Assembly (NCBI GenBank): GCA_903895595.1
Contig: CAITUP010000147.1
Span: 1 to 42,083 of the forward strand
Length of the DNA: 42,083 nucleotides
Source: an uncultured Acetobacteraceae bacterium
GTDB taxonomy: Bacteria > Pseudomonadota > Alphaproteobacteria > Acetobacterales > Acetobacteraceae
Direction of reading: 5' to 3'
Part shown: one piece after another, positions 34,050-42,083 of the stretch
Layout of the letters: each line of letters starts with the position of its first letter
How positions within the stretch are numbered: the stretch's first letter is position 1
The notes under the pieces: generated by a model
The model's database searches: none
Told to the model about the DNA's origin: nothing
The model's input: only the letters and a program-made list of their open reading frames with translations
Position numbers and translations under genes: made by a program

Positions 34050-35360
34050 ATGCTGACCCGGCTTCACGTTAAGGGTTACAAGTCACTGGCGGATGTCGAG
34101 GTCCGGCTGCCGGAACTTGCCCTTTTGATGGGGCCGAATGCCGCAGGCAAAAGCAATTTTTTGGACTGCCTGCAACTCCTGTCGAAGTTGACGACATCGC
34201 GGACGTTGAAGGATGCGTTTGAGCCTCCCTACCGTGGCAAGCCATTGGAGTCATTTACCTTCGGGCCCGGCGGGGTGCGGGGTTCTCTCAGTAAGGAAAC
34301 GCTAAGCTTCTCAATCGAGGCCGATATACGGTTGTCGCGACAAGTGATCGACGCGGTGAATCGCCAGGTCAGGGACATGCGGCGCACCAACCCGAACGAC
34401 CCCGAGGCCGGTGACGAGACAAAAAAGGCGGTTCGCGAAGAATATTTGCGGTACAGAATCGTCGTGGAAATGTTGCCGCGTACCGGGTTTTTACGAGTCG
34501 CCGACGAGTCCCTCGCAGCCCTCAATAAGAAGGGCGAGCCAGTGAAAAGTCGCGGGGCATTTTTGGACGGTTCGGGCAATCGTCTCATCATACGGCTTGA
34601 AGGGCAGAGTCACCCGATCTACCATGACCGGCTGCTTGACTACAGTATTCTATCGTTACCGCATTACCCGCCGCACTTCCCCCATTTGGTGGCGGCTCGG
34701 CAAGAGTTCGCCAGTTGGTTGTTTTTCTATTTTGAGCCGCGGGAGCGGATGCGGTCGTCCAACGCGGTCAAAGAGGTGCGGCATATCGGGCAAATGGGCG
34801 AGGAGCTCGCGTCCTACATCAACACCCTGAAAGCTCTAAATCCGAAGCAATTCGATAATTTTCAGCGCGCCGTTCGCCAGATACTGCCGCAATCCCAAGG
34901 CGTCGGCGTCGAGGTAAACGATCTGGGCGAGGTCGAGTTGACGATGATGGAAAATGGTACCGCGATACCCGCGCGGCTGCTATCCGAAGGCACGTTACGA
35001 ATTCTTGGCTTGCTGGCTCTCGGCGGCGCGGGCGAGCTGCCGTCGCTTGTGGGCTTCGAGGAGCCGGAGAACGGGATCCACCCAACCCGCATTGAGACCG
35101 TGGCGAGTTTGCTGCGAAATCGCGCATCCGATGGCGATACCCAATATATTGTCACAACGCACTCTCCCACTCTTCCTGACCTTATTCCGACGGAAAATCT
35201 GTTCGTGTGCAAGCGGGTCGATGGCATGAGCCGAATATCGCCATTGGAACAAACCGTACCAGGACCGCTGTATAATAAGCCCGACATCGACGATGCACTA
35301 AAAGATGCCGACGAACTCACCTATGCGGAGCGCATCCGCCGGGGAGATTTTAGTGATTGA
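34050..35360 (+). CDS. OLD/AAA15-type ABC-fold ATPase, probable defence gene
   Basis: 436 aa of the SMC/RecF-like ATPases. The N-terminus LTRLHVKGYKSLADVEVRLP leads to Walker A GPNAAGKS (28-35); a central helical region with few conserved motifs follows; then the signature LSEGTLR (311-317), Walker B LVGFEEPENGIHP (333-345) and the His-switch TTHSP (369-373). These are ATPases that partner with nuclease effectors in OLD, PARIS and AbiL-like phage-defence systems. The gene overlaps the next by 8 bases. Its start has an AAGGAAG site, and a TGTTATAGC extended -10 lies at 34005-34013. Base use looks lower in GC than pheT or tatB, suggesting transfer. Confidence 0.88.
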   Translation: MLTRLHVKGYKSLADVEVRLPELALLMGPNAAGKSNFLDCLQLLSKLTTSRTLKDAFEPPYRGKPLESFTFGPGGVRGSLSKETLSFSIEADIRLSRQVIDAVNRQVRDMRRTNPNDPEAGDETKKAVREEYLRYRIVVEMLPRTGFLRVADESLAALNKKGEPVKSRGAFLDGSGNRLIIRLEGQSHPIYHDRLLDYSILSLPHYPPHFPHLVAARQEFASWLFFYFEPRERMRSSNAVKEVRHIGQMGEELASYINTLKALNPKQFDNFQRAVRQILPQSQGVGVEVNDLGEVELTMMENGTAIPARLLSEGTLRILGLLALGGAGELPSLVGFEEPENGIHPTRIETVASLLRNRASDGDTQYIVTTHSPTLPDLIPTENLFVCKRVDGMSRISPLEQTVPGPLYNKPDIDDALKDADELTYAERIRRGDFSD

Positions 35361-35949
35361 GATCGTGTGTTTCGGAGAGGACACTGGACACAAGGATGTC
35401 ATTTCCGCGATTCTTGCCCGCGTATCTCGCGAGGAAGGCATCCCCTTCGTACAGGATTGGAGAAGTGCGACCCGAGGGCATGGTAAGGTCCTGGACGAAC
35501 TCAAATCGCTGCTCAGAGATGTAAGGCGGGATCGAGGAGCTTTTCCCGACCTGATAGTTGTCGCTACGGACGGTAATTGCGAAGGCTTTACAAAACGGCG
35601 CGGCGATATCGCCCGGCTGACCGATCGCATTCCCGGCCTTCGTGTTGTGTGCGCTGTCCCGGACCCTCACATCGAACGCTGGCTGTTGATCGACTCGGCG
35701 GCCTTTAAGTCCGTGCTGGATGTCGGGTGTCAGGCACCGGATCAGAAGTGCGAGCGCGACCGCTACAAGAGATTGCTCCGCGACGCCGTTCGAAGCGCCG
35801 GTATCTCCCCGGCACTCGGCGGCATCGAATATACCGAGGACATCGTCAATGCGATGGATCTCGACCGGTCCGCCCGAAGCGATCCCTCCCTCGGTCATTT
35901 TCTTTCCGAACTGCGGCCGATTGTGCGGAGTTGGAAGGGGAGGGCATGA
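35353..35949 (+). CDS. DUF4276-like (Toprim-type) effector candidate
   Basis: 198 aa from the GTG at 35353, which has GGGGA 7 bases before it and lies inside the ATPase stop region, so translation is coupled. The N-terminus has an acidic loop, CFGEDTGHKD (Glu9), and a strand ends in IVVATDGN (Asp73). The segment PDPHIERWLLID (103-114) matches the Glu-x-Trp-Leu-x-x-Asp signature of DUF4276. DUF4276 is related to Toprim folds, which in such pairs act as nucleases released by the ATPase on infection. So I infer the effector of a two-gene defence system. The Toprim Asp-x-Asp is not exact (TDGN), so catalysis needs proof. Confidence 0.7.
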   Translation: MIEIVCFGEDTGHKDVISAILARVSREEGIPFVQDWRSATRGHGKVLDELKSLLRDVRRDRGAFPDLIVVATDGNCEGFTKRRGDIARLTDRIPGLRVVCAVPDPHIERWLLIDSAAFKSVLDVGCQAPDQKCERDRYKRLLRDAVRSAGISPALGGIEYTEDIVNAMDLDRSARSDPSLGHFLSELRPIVRSWKGRA

Positions 35950-36010
35950 CGCAGCCGTCTGGACGCCCAATGCGGAGCGGTCTCAACCTGCTACGGGCAC
36001 ATTGATCGCT

Positions 36011-36166
36011 ATGGGCGTCGCCACATCCGACATTGAAAATTCGCTTCGTCGGCTTCGTGCGTTCTGCGGACGGCTGCCGAGCGATTTTGTCTTCGCTCGG
36101 GAAGAGGCGGTGGCCCGCGACGCCGGTACACTCCGCATCCGCAACCCCTTCGCCGCCATAACCTGA
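36011..36166 (+). pseudogene. Antitoxin-like C-terminal remnant (tentative)
   Basis: A 51-codon frame, ATG at 36011 to TGA at 36164-36166, in the 303-base gap before tatB. The stretch LRAFCGRLPSDFVFAREEAVAR resembles the C-terminal tail of some type II antitoxins (LPxDFxFDREEANAR-like), which is from memory and not a verified match. The DNA-binding N-terminal half is missing, no toxin gene is near, and no clear ribosome site precedes the ATG. It may be a relic left by an earlier insertion at this site. The rest of the gap shows nothing I can name. Confidence 0.3.
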
Positions 36167-36252
36167 ACCGCGCCGCACCCCGTTCCCCTCCGCCCCCCTT
36201 CCTGCTACCAACCGGCCGCGCGGACCAACCGCCCCGGGACACACACGCCTCC

Positions 36253-36714
36253 ATGTTCGATTTCGCCTGGTCGGAAATTGCCCTGATCGCCGCCGTCGCG
36301 TTGATCGCGATCGGCCCCAAGGACATGCCTGTCGCCATCCGCACGGTGGCCGGCATGGTCAAGAAGGCGCGCCGTATGGCCGCCGAGTTCCAAACCCATG
36401 TCGATGAGATGGTGCGCGAGGCCGACCTCGATGGGGTCAAGAAGTCTTTCAACGAAATCAAGAACTTCGATTTCAAGTCGGAGGTCGAGAAAGCCATCGA
36501 CCCCGATCGCAGCCTGCGCGACACCTTCGCCGATCCGCTGGTTCCGACCGAGGCCGCGCCGGACGAAATCGCCGAAGCGCTGCCGCCGCCCGAACCGGAA
36601 CCCGAACGTGCACCGTCTTTCATCCCGCCCGACATGATCCCGCCGGATGCGCCGGTCATAGCCGAGGCGCCGGAACCACCGGCGTTCGTGCCGCCCCAAT
36701 TCGCCGACCGTTAA
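36253..36714 (+). CDS. tatB: Sec-independent protein translocase TatB
   Basis: 153 aa. A short N-terminal membrane helix with FAWSEIALIAAVALIAIGPKDMP is followed by the amphipathic helix (RTVAGMVKKARRMAAEFQTHVDEM) of TatB, then a Pro/Glu-rich flexible tail (PPPEPEPERAPSFIPP). The SE...GPKDMP pattern separates TatB from TatA. TatB with TatC binds twin-arginine signal peptides at the inner membrane. tatA, which usually stands just upstream, is not in the window; the space before tatB is occupied by the second cassette. Confidence 0.93.
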   Translation: MFDFAWSEIALIAAVALIAIGPKDMPVAIRTVAGMVKKARRMAAEFQTHVDEMVREADLDGVKKSFNEIKNFDFKSEVEKAIDPDRSLRDTFADPLVPTEAAPDEIAEALPPPEPEPERAPSFIPPDMIPPDAPVIAEAPEPPAFVPPQFADR

Positions 36715-36742
36715 CCCCAACCAGACGAGCGAAACCCCTCCA

Positions 36743-37525
36743 GTGGCTGACTCAACGGAAGATACCATCGACGACAAGCCGATGCCGCTGCTGGATCATT
36801 TGATCGAGCTGCGCCGCCGGCTGATGTGGGCCGCCGCCGCCTTCCTGGTGTGCTTCGGGCTGTCCTACTATTTCTCCAGCGCGATCTACTTCTTCCTGGC
36901 CGAACCGCTCGCCGATGTGCTGCGGGAACAAGGTACGGCCGCCCCGCATCTGATTTACACGCAGCTGTATGAGGCGTTCTTCACCCGCATCAAGGTCGCT
37001 TTCTTCGGCGGCGCCTTCATCGGCTTCCCCGTCATCGCCGTGCAGCTGTGGCTGTTCGTGGCTCCCGGCCTGTACAAGTCGGAGAAGCGCGCTTTGCTGC
37101 CGTTCCTCGCCGCGACGCCGATCCTGTTCACCGCGGGCGGCGCGCTGGCGTATTATTTCGTGTTCCCCTTCGCATGGCGGTTCTTTGCCAGCTTCCAGTC
37201 CGATACCGGCGGCGGCGGCGTGCCGATCGAATTGCTGCCACGGGTCAGCGAGTATCTGGACCTTGTGATGAAGCTGATCTTCGCGTTCGGGATCACCTTC
37301 CAGCTTCCGGTCGCCCTGACCTTGCTCGCCAAAGTCGGCATCGTCAGCTCCGCGCAATTGAAGAAATTCCGCCGCTATGCCTACGTGGGTATGTTCGTCA
37401 TCGCCGCCATCCTGGCCCCGCCCGACGTGATCACCCAGACCGGGTTGGCGATCCCATTGATTATACTATACGAAATATCGGTTCTGACCGCCGGCTGGGT
37501 CGAGACCAAGCCGGTGGAGGACTGA
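36743..37525 (+). CDS. tatC: Sec-independent protein translocase TatC
   Basis: 260 aa starting with GTG at 36743. The conserved PLLDHLIELRRRL precedes the first of six membrane helices; FTRIKVAFFGGAFIGFPVIAVQLWLFVAPGLYKSEK and the later PPDVITQTGLAIPLIILYEIS are strong TatC marks. It is the core receptor and channel part of the Tat exporter for folded proteins. It lies 28 bases after tatB and 3 bases before serS, so the three genes are co-transcribed. Confidence 0.95.
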   Translation: MADSTEDTIDDKPMPLLDHLIELRRRLMWAAAAFLVCFGLSYYFSSAIYFFLAEPLADVLREQGTAAPHLIYTQLYEAFFTRIKVAFFGGAFIGFPVIAVQLWLFVAPGLYKSEKRALLPFLAATPILFTAGGALAYYFVFPFAWRFFASFQSDTGGGGVPIELLPRVSEYLDLVMKLIFAFGITFQLPVALTLLAKVGIVSSAQLKKFRRYAYVGMFVIAAILAPPDVITQTGLAIPLIILYEISVLTAGWVETKPVED

Positions 37526-37528
37526 CCG

Positions 37529-38803
37529 ATGCACGATATCCGCTCCATCCGCACCAACCCCGGCGCCTTCGATGCCTCGATGGTCCGTCGAGGTCTGCCG
37601 GCCCAGTCGCCCGACATCCTCGCCCGCGACCTCGCGCGCCGCACCGCCCAGACCGCGTTGCAGGAGAAACAGGCCCGTCGGAACGCGCTGGCCAAGGAAA
37701 TCGGCCAGGGCAAGCGTGCCGGCGCAGACACTTCCACCCTGGAAGCCGAAGCCACCGCGCTCCGCAACGATATGGAGGGGTTGGAAAAGCAGGCCGCCGA
37801 CCATGACGCCGGCATCAAGGCGATTCTCGAAGCCCTGCCCAACATCCTCGACGCCGCCGTCCCCGACGGCCCAGACGAAACCGCCAACGTCGTCCTGTCC
37901 CAGCACGGCGAACCCCGCGACCTCGGCTTCGAACCCAAGCAGCATTTCGAGCTCGGCGAAGCCCTGGGCATGATGGATTTCGGTACCGCCTCCAAGCTGG
38001 CCGGCGCCCGTTTCACCGTTCTGCGCGGCCCCCTCGCCCGTCTCGAACGCGCGCTCGGCCAATTCATGCTGGACCTGCACACCGCCCAGCACGGCTACGA
38101 GGAAACCATTGTTCCATCCCTCGTGAACGCCGACACGATGTACGGCACCGGGAACCTGCCGAAGTTCGAGGAAGATCTCTTCAAAACCACCGACGGCCGC
38201 TACCTGATCCCCACCGCCGAGGTCCCGCTGACAAACATTGTCCGCGGCGAGATCGTGGCGGAGAAGCAGCTGCCCATCCGCCTGACCGCGCTGACCGACT
38301 GCTACCGCTCCGAAGCCGGATCGGCCGGCCGAGACACAAGGGGCATGCTGCGCCAGCATCAGTTCCGCAAAGTGGAACTCGTCTGCATTTCCCACCCCGA
38401 TAACAGCGACGCCGAACACGAATACATGACCCGCTCCGCCGAGGCGGTCCTGTCCATGCTCGGCCTGCCGTTCCGCCGCATGCTGCTGTCGTCCGGCGAT
38501 ACCGGCTTCGGTTCCGCCCGCACCCACGATCTGGAGGTCTGGCTGCCGGGTCAGCAGATGTGGCGCGAAATCAGCTCCTGCTCCAACACCCGCGACTTCC
38601 AGGCGCGCCGCATGAACGCCCGCTTTCGTTCGCCGGACGGGAAAACAGTGGCGTTCGTGCACACGCTGAACGGCTCCGGCGTCGCGGTCGGACGCGCGCT
38701 GATCGCGGTGATGGAAAACCACCAGCAGGCGGACGGATCGATTCTGATCCCCGAGGTGCTGCGCCCCTACATGGGCGGCATGGAGCGCATCGCGGCGGCT
38801 TAG
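37529..38803 (+). CDS. serS: Seryl-tRNA synthetase
   Basis: 424 aa, the normal length. The N-terminal antiparallel coiled coil (about 30-105) that grips the tRNA long arm is followed by the class II core with motif 2 ([27 protein letters not shown]) and motif 3 ([17 protein letters not shown]). It charges tRNA-Ser and tRNA-Sec with serine. Its stop overlaps that of the Hint-domain gene on the other strand. Confidence 0.97.
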   Translation: MHDIRSIRTNPGAFDASMVRRGLPAQSPDILARDLARRTAQTALQEKQARRNALAKEIGQGKRAGADTSTLEAEATALRNDMEGLEKQAADHDAGIKAILEALPNILDAAVPDGPDETANVVLSQHGEPRDLGFEPKQHFELGEALGMMDFGTASKLAGARFTVLRGPLARLERALGQFMLDLHTAQHGYEETIVPSLVNADTMYGTGNLPKFEEDLFKTTDGRYLIPTAEVPLTNIVRGEIVAEKQLPIRLTALTDCYRSEAGSAGRDTRGMLRQHQFRKVELVCISHPDNSDAEHEYMTRSAEAVLSMLGLPFRRMLLSSGDTGFGSARTHDLEVWLPGQQMWREISSCSNTRDFQARRMNARFRSPDGKTVAFVHTLNGSGVAVGRALIAVMENHQQADGSILIPEVLRPYMGGMERIAAA

Positions 38804-41229
38804 GCCGCCGTCAGCCGAACCTGTTCGTCAGGATAATGCGCCGTCGCCGCGAGCGTCAGCACGACCTCCACCGGCCCCGCGAAACCACTGAACGCGTCCG
38901 TCGGCAGCGCCGCCGATCCGTCCGTCCAACGCAGACCGCCCGCGGCTTCATAGCGGTGAAAACCGACTGCCAGCCGCTCGTCCGCTGCGTCCAAGGCGAC
39001 AAACCGCGCCCCCTGGCGCATCGCGATCCCGTGCAGCGCCACGCCCAGCGAACGGTGATCCCGCGCATATCCCATTTCCGAGGGCACGACGCAGCGCGAC
39101 CCGATCCGCACCGCCGCCGGCCATCGAGCCACTGCGAACACAATCGCTCGGCTATGCCTCGACAAGGGGGCTACACGCACGCCGTCGACGATCAGATGCA
39201 AATCCGGATCGTCCGTCAGCGGTGGCAGAGCACGTGGCCCGCTGCGCTTGCGCAGCCTGTGCCAAGTGTTGTCGACGATCGGCCCGCCCGTCGTCACCGG
39301 CGCGAAGGGTTCCCGAGGCGGCAAATGCCAGCCGTCATTGGCGTTTCGGAACAGCCACCGGTTGCCGTCGTCGCGGTAGGTTTCCGCCGCCGCGCCGTTG
39401 GCCAAAATCGCGTCGTGGGTGTCGAGTTCGACGTGATATAGTTCCACCTCCTGCGTCCAATCGTCCCACAGGATGCTGCGGTGGTTGATCAGATACTCGA
39501 CCGGGATCAGCACGTCATCGATGAAGAATGAATGCGCCTTGGTTACCCGCAGATCGGCGTTCGGCACATTATCCGCGAACGCCCCCTTGCGCACGATGAC
39601 CGGTGTGGCGGGGGAGCGGCGGCCGCGCGTTGCCAGCACCTTGCCGTGACCGATCCAGCGCACCGGCCGCGCCTTACCCGAAACGACGGTCACCATGTCG
39701 CCAACGGCCAGTTCCTGAATCTGCACCTCCCCGTTCGGGGTCGCGATGCGCGTGCCCGGCAGGAAGCAGATCGGCGAGGCACCCAAACCGGGACCGACGC
39801 TGCTGTTGTCGACGTATTGGCTGCTGAGCTGGATCGTTCCGCCGCTCGTGCCATCCGTCCGAAACAGCAGGTTGTTGTCTGGGGAACCGACATTCATTTC
39901 GAACTGCACGCCGTTCGAAACACTGATGAAATTGTTGAAGTTGCCTCCGGCGGGGGCGATGGAGGTGTAGATTTTCTGTGCCGTAATGCCGTTCGTAACC
40001 CACAGTTCCATGTTCAAAATGCTCGTGCCGGCAAAGTTGGACGTCGCACCGAATACGACCGAGCCATTGGGCAAGGTGGCCATTTGGGTGCTGGCCACGA
40101 ACCCGGGTGTGATGTTGCTTTGCAGCGTGTTCGACAGGATCAGAGTCGTGCCGGAGAAGGTGCCGTCGCTGCTGTAGACTCCGGCTGAAGTGGCAAAGAT
40201 CAAATTCGAGCCAGTGCTGGCGGCCCGACCGGGGCCCAGGCTGCTGGCATCGACGGTCACGCCCGTGTTCAGCGTTCCGAACGTGGTGCCGTCGGTCGAG
40301 AACAGCAGAAGGTTCGAATTTCCGTCGTTATAAACGAAGAAGACTTTCGATCCCACCGAGACGAAATTGCTCAGTCCGGCCGGGTCGCCGGGCGTGCCGT
40401 ATTTGATGTCCGCGAAGCCACCCTGCGCGATCTGCACCGTGCCGCCAGCGGTCCCGTCGGTGACCCAGAGCTGAATACCGGAAAATATCGCCGATGGACT
40501 GGTCGAGCCGTTGCCGGTCGCGCCGAACACCGCCTTTCCGTTCGGCAGCGCCGCCATTTGGTAGGTCGGCAGAAATCCAACCACCGAAGCGGTGCCGGTC
40601 ACCGCCGCCTTGATAATGGCCGCGCTGGCATAGCTGCCGTTCGTCGACCAAAGCCCCGCCTGGGTGGGATCGGTGTGAACGCTGTAGACGAACGCCGTGC
40701 CGGTGCTCGCCCCTTCGCCAACGCCGATGCTGGCATTATCGACATACTGCGGCGAGAGTTGAATGGTTCCGCTGGTGGTCTGGTTCCCAACCGTTCCATC
40801 GGTCGAATACAGGATATTGCCATTGGCAAACCCGACATTGTACTCGAACAGCGCGACGTTGTTCCACGCTGTGAAGCTGGTGAAGGCGGAGGAACCGCCG
40901 GGCGTGCCGAACGATGGATCGGCTTGGCTGAAAATCTGTGTCGTTCCGGCAGCGGTACCGTCGGTCACCCAGAGCTGTATACCCGCCGCGGCATCCAGGA
41001 CGTAGGTCGATCCGTTCGATGTCGCGCCGAACACGACATTGCCGTTGCCCAGCCGTGCCATGCTGTAGCCGGGCAGAAACCCCAGCGCGGAGGGGGTGCC
41101 GGCGACGACCGGCTTGATCGCCGAGTCCGGAACATTTGTATTTATGGCCGCGGTGCCGTTGGTGGACCAAACGCCCGATGCGGTCCCTACAGCGGCGGTT
41201 ACCGTGTAGACGTATTGAAATGCTGCCAT
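38800..41229 (-). CDS. Hint-domain protein with triplicated ELWxxDGT region
   Basis: 809 aa. Residues 1-486 are three long repeats (about 1-176, 177-339, 340-486), each running FLPxYxMAxLPNGxxVFGAT, then [13 protein letters not shown], then LLFSTDGT...QYVDNSSxGxGxGAS, which fits the ELWxxDGT repeat type. About 488-620 is a Hint_2 domain. It starts at Cys488 ([14 protein letters not shown]), has the TxxH pair Thr563/His566 (VTKAH), and a YLINHRSI end. The remaining 190 residues are a C-terminal part seen in other Hint_2 proteins. There is no signal peptide, so if exported it would not use Sec. Hint domains can cleave or ligate their own chain at the Cys. The gene follows ggt after 1 base. Confidence 0.82.
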   Translation of the reverse strand: MAAFQYVYTVTAAVGTASGVWSTNGTAAINTNVPDSAIKPVVAGTPSALGFLPGYSMARLGNGNVVFGATSNGSTYVLDAAAGIQLWVTDGTAAGTTQIFSQADPSFGTPGGSSAFTSFTAWNNVALFEYNVGFANGNILYSTDGTVGNQTTSGTIQLSPQYVDNASIGVGEGASTGTAFVYSVHTDPTQAGLWSTNGSYASAAIIKAAVTGTASVVGFLPTYQMAALPNGKAVFGATGNGSTSPSAIFSGIQLWVTDGTAGGTVQIAQGGFADIKYGTPGDPAGLSNFVSVGSKVFFVYNDGNSNLLLFSTDGTTFGTLNTGVTVDASSLGPGRAASTGSNLIFATSAGVYSSDGTFSGTTLILSNTLQSNITPGFVASTQMATLPNGSVVFGATSNFAGTSILNMELWVTNGITAQKIYTSIAPAGGNFNNFISVSNGVQFEMNVGSPDNNLLFRTDGTSGGTIQLSSQYVDNSSVGPGLGASPICFLPGTRIATPNGEVQIQELAVGDMVTVVSGKARPVRWIGHGKVLATRGRRSPATPVIVRKGAFADNVPNADLRVTKAHSFFIDDVLIPVEYLINHRSILWDDWTQEVELYHVELDTHDAILANGAAAETYRDDGNRWLFRNANDGWHLPPREPFAPVTTGGPIVDNTWHRLRKRSGPRALPPLTDDPDLHLIVDGVRVAPLSRHSRAIVFAVARWPAAVRIGSRCVVPSEMGYARDHRSLGVALHGIAMRQGARFVALDAADERLAVGFHRYEAAGGLRWTDGSAALPTDAFSGFAGPVEVVLTLAATAHYPDEQVRLTAA

Positions 41230-41230
41230 A

Positions 41231-42083
41231 TCAGGTTCGCGTCGCTTCCGGACGGAACCGCACCCCCGATCGCGCCAGCCCGCCGCCGATGCCGATGGGC
41301 GTGCCGTCGGCGCGCCAGCAGGCCGCGCCTTCCAGCATGCCGTCGTCGTGGAACCGGATCGCGCTCATGCCGCCGGCGACGTTGCCGACCGTTGCCACGT
41401 CGTGGCCGCGGGCGCGCATCGCGTCGAACACGGCGGGCGAGAACCCGGCTTCGATTTCCAGCGCGTGGCCTTGGGTCCAGACGCGCGGCGCCTCCACCGC
41501 TTCCTGCACGGTCATGCCGTGATCGATTAGATTGCTCAGCGCCTGCATGACCGAGGGGAAAATCCGCAGCCCGCCCGGCAGGCCGAGCGCGAAGGCCGGT
41601 TTACCGTCTTTCAGCACGATGACGGGCGCCATGGAGGATGTGACGCGCTTGCCGGGCGCCACCGAACTGGCGCGGCCCGGACGCGGATCGAACACATGCA
41701 TGTAATTGTTCGGGATCATGCCGGTGCCCGGCACCATCGCGCGCGATCCGAACAGCGAATTGATGGTCTGCGTGCTGGCCACGACGTTGCCCATCCCGTC
41801 GGCGATGGTCAGGTGCGTGGTGTGCGATGCGAGTTGCCCCGGCTCGACCTCCGCACTCCAGGCCTGGGCGCGAGTCATATCGATTCGCGACCGGCGATCG
41901 GCGGCGTAATCCTTCGACAGCAGGCGATCAACCGGGACCGCGACGAAGGCCGGGTCGGCGGTGGCGGCGGCGCGATCGGCGAAGGCGATTTTCAGGACCT
42001 CCGCCAAAAGATGCACGGTATCGGGGGAGCCGAAGCCCAGCGCGCCGATATCGTAACCTTCCAGAATGTTCAGCATCTGCACG
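41231..42083 (-). CDS. ggt: Gamma-glutamyltransferase, C-terminal part (cut by window edge)
   Basis: 284 codons of a gamma-glutamyltranspeptidase whose 5' end lies outside the window. The autoprocessing site and nucleophile is the first Thr of SHTTHLTIADG (about base 41821); everything after it is the small subunit. GMIPNNYMHVF and GKRVTSSMAPVIV (the oxyanion Ser pair) and the C-terminal IGIGGG fit the family. The enzyme hydrolyses or transfers gamma-glutamyl groups, often in the periplasm. Its stop is one base from the Hint-domain gene start, so the two may be co-transcribed. Confidence 0.92.
   Translation of the reverse strand, partial: VQMLNILEGYDIGALGFGSPDTVHLLAEVLKIAFADRAAATADPAFVAVPVDRLLSKDYAADRRSRIDMTRAQAWSAEVEPGQLASHTTHLTIADGMGNVVASTQTINSLFGSRAMVPGTGMIPNNYMHVFDPRPGRASSVAPGKRVTSSMAPVIVLKDGKPAFALGLPGGLRIFPSVMQALSNLIDHGMTVQEAVEAPRVWTQGHALEIEAGFSPAVFDAMRARGHDVATVGNVAGGMSAIRFHDDGMLEGAACWRADGTPIGIGGGLARSGVRFRPEATRT

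Overview
The window reads as chromosomal DNA of a GC-rich alphaproteobacterium, most likely from the Acetobacteraceae/Rhodospirillales. Pointers are the alphaproteobacterial style of intergenic palindromes, a chorismate mutase-hisC-prephenate dehydrogenase operon beside metX, a single-chain BC-BCCP-CT acyl-CoA carboxylase, and a Hint_2 protein. This placement is inference; no rRNA, tRNA, CRISPR array, transposase or origin was seen.

Layout. 1-6390: an NfeD/SPFH membrane pair, an amidase, and a 1119-aa single-chain acyl-CoA carboxylase. 6391-12099: a Baeyer-Villiger monooxygenase facing the carboxylase across a promoter region with two abutting palindromes, then pyridoxal kinase, an HpcH/HpaI aldolase operon (aldolase, tandem dimeric-barrel protein, methyltransferase-like protein), a VOC protein and a DsbA-like protein. 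12465-17830: a complete five-gene Opp/Dpp-type peptide ABC transporter. 18268-22393: aromatic amino acid genes (chorismate mutase fusion, hisC, tyrC) divergent from metX. 22534-26639: a 26-codon membrane ORF, a small membrane protein, a CaiB-type CoA transferase, an ABM monooxygenase, an MFS carrier and a secreted DUF3298-like protein. 26764-38803: a dienelactone hydrolase-like protein, then the housekeeping line rpmI-rplT-pheS-pheT-tatB-tatC-serS. 38800-42083: a Hint-domain protein with three long ELWxxDGT-type repeats and a gamma-glutamyltransferase cut by the window edge.

The most unusual feature is that the translation gene line is interrupted twice. Between rplT and pheS sits an opposite-strand, translationally coupled cassette of three genes led by a TIGR04255 protein. 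Between pheT and tatB sits an OLD/AAA15-type ATPase overlapping a DUF4276-like (Toprim-type) protein, followed by an antitoxin-like scrap. Both cassettes look lower in GC than their neighbours and resemble sporadically distributed conflict or defence modules. The second fits the known ATPase plus Toprim plan (PARIS/OLD-like). The first has no described function that I know of and is the best candidate for an undescribed system.

The long intergenic regions carry nested palindromic repeats (12189-12360, 17999-18236, 22394-22519). The one at 17999-18236 is a strikingly symmetric composite of palindromes within palindromes. A TTAA-N7-TTAAC box, the form recognised by CtrA, lies upstream of the 26-codon membrane ORF.
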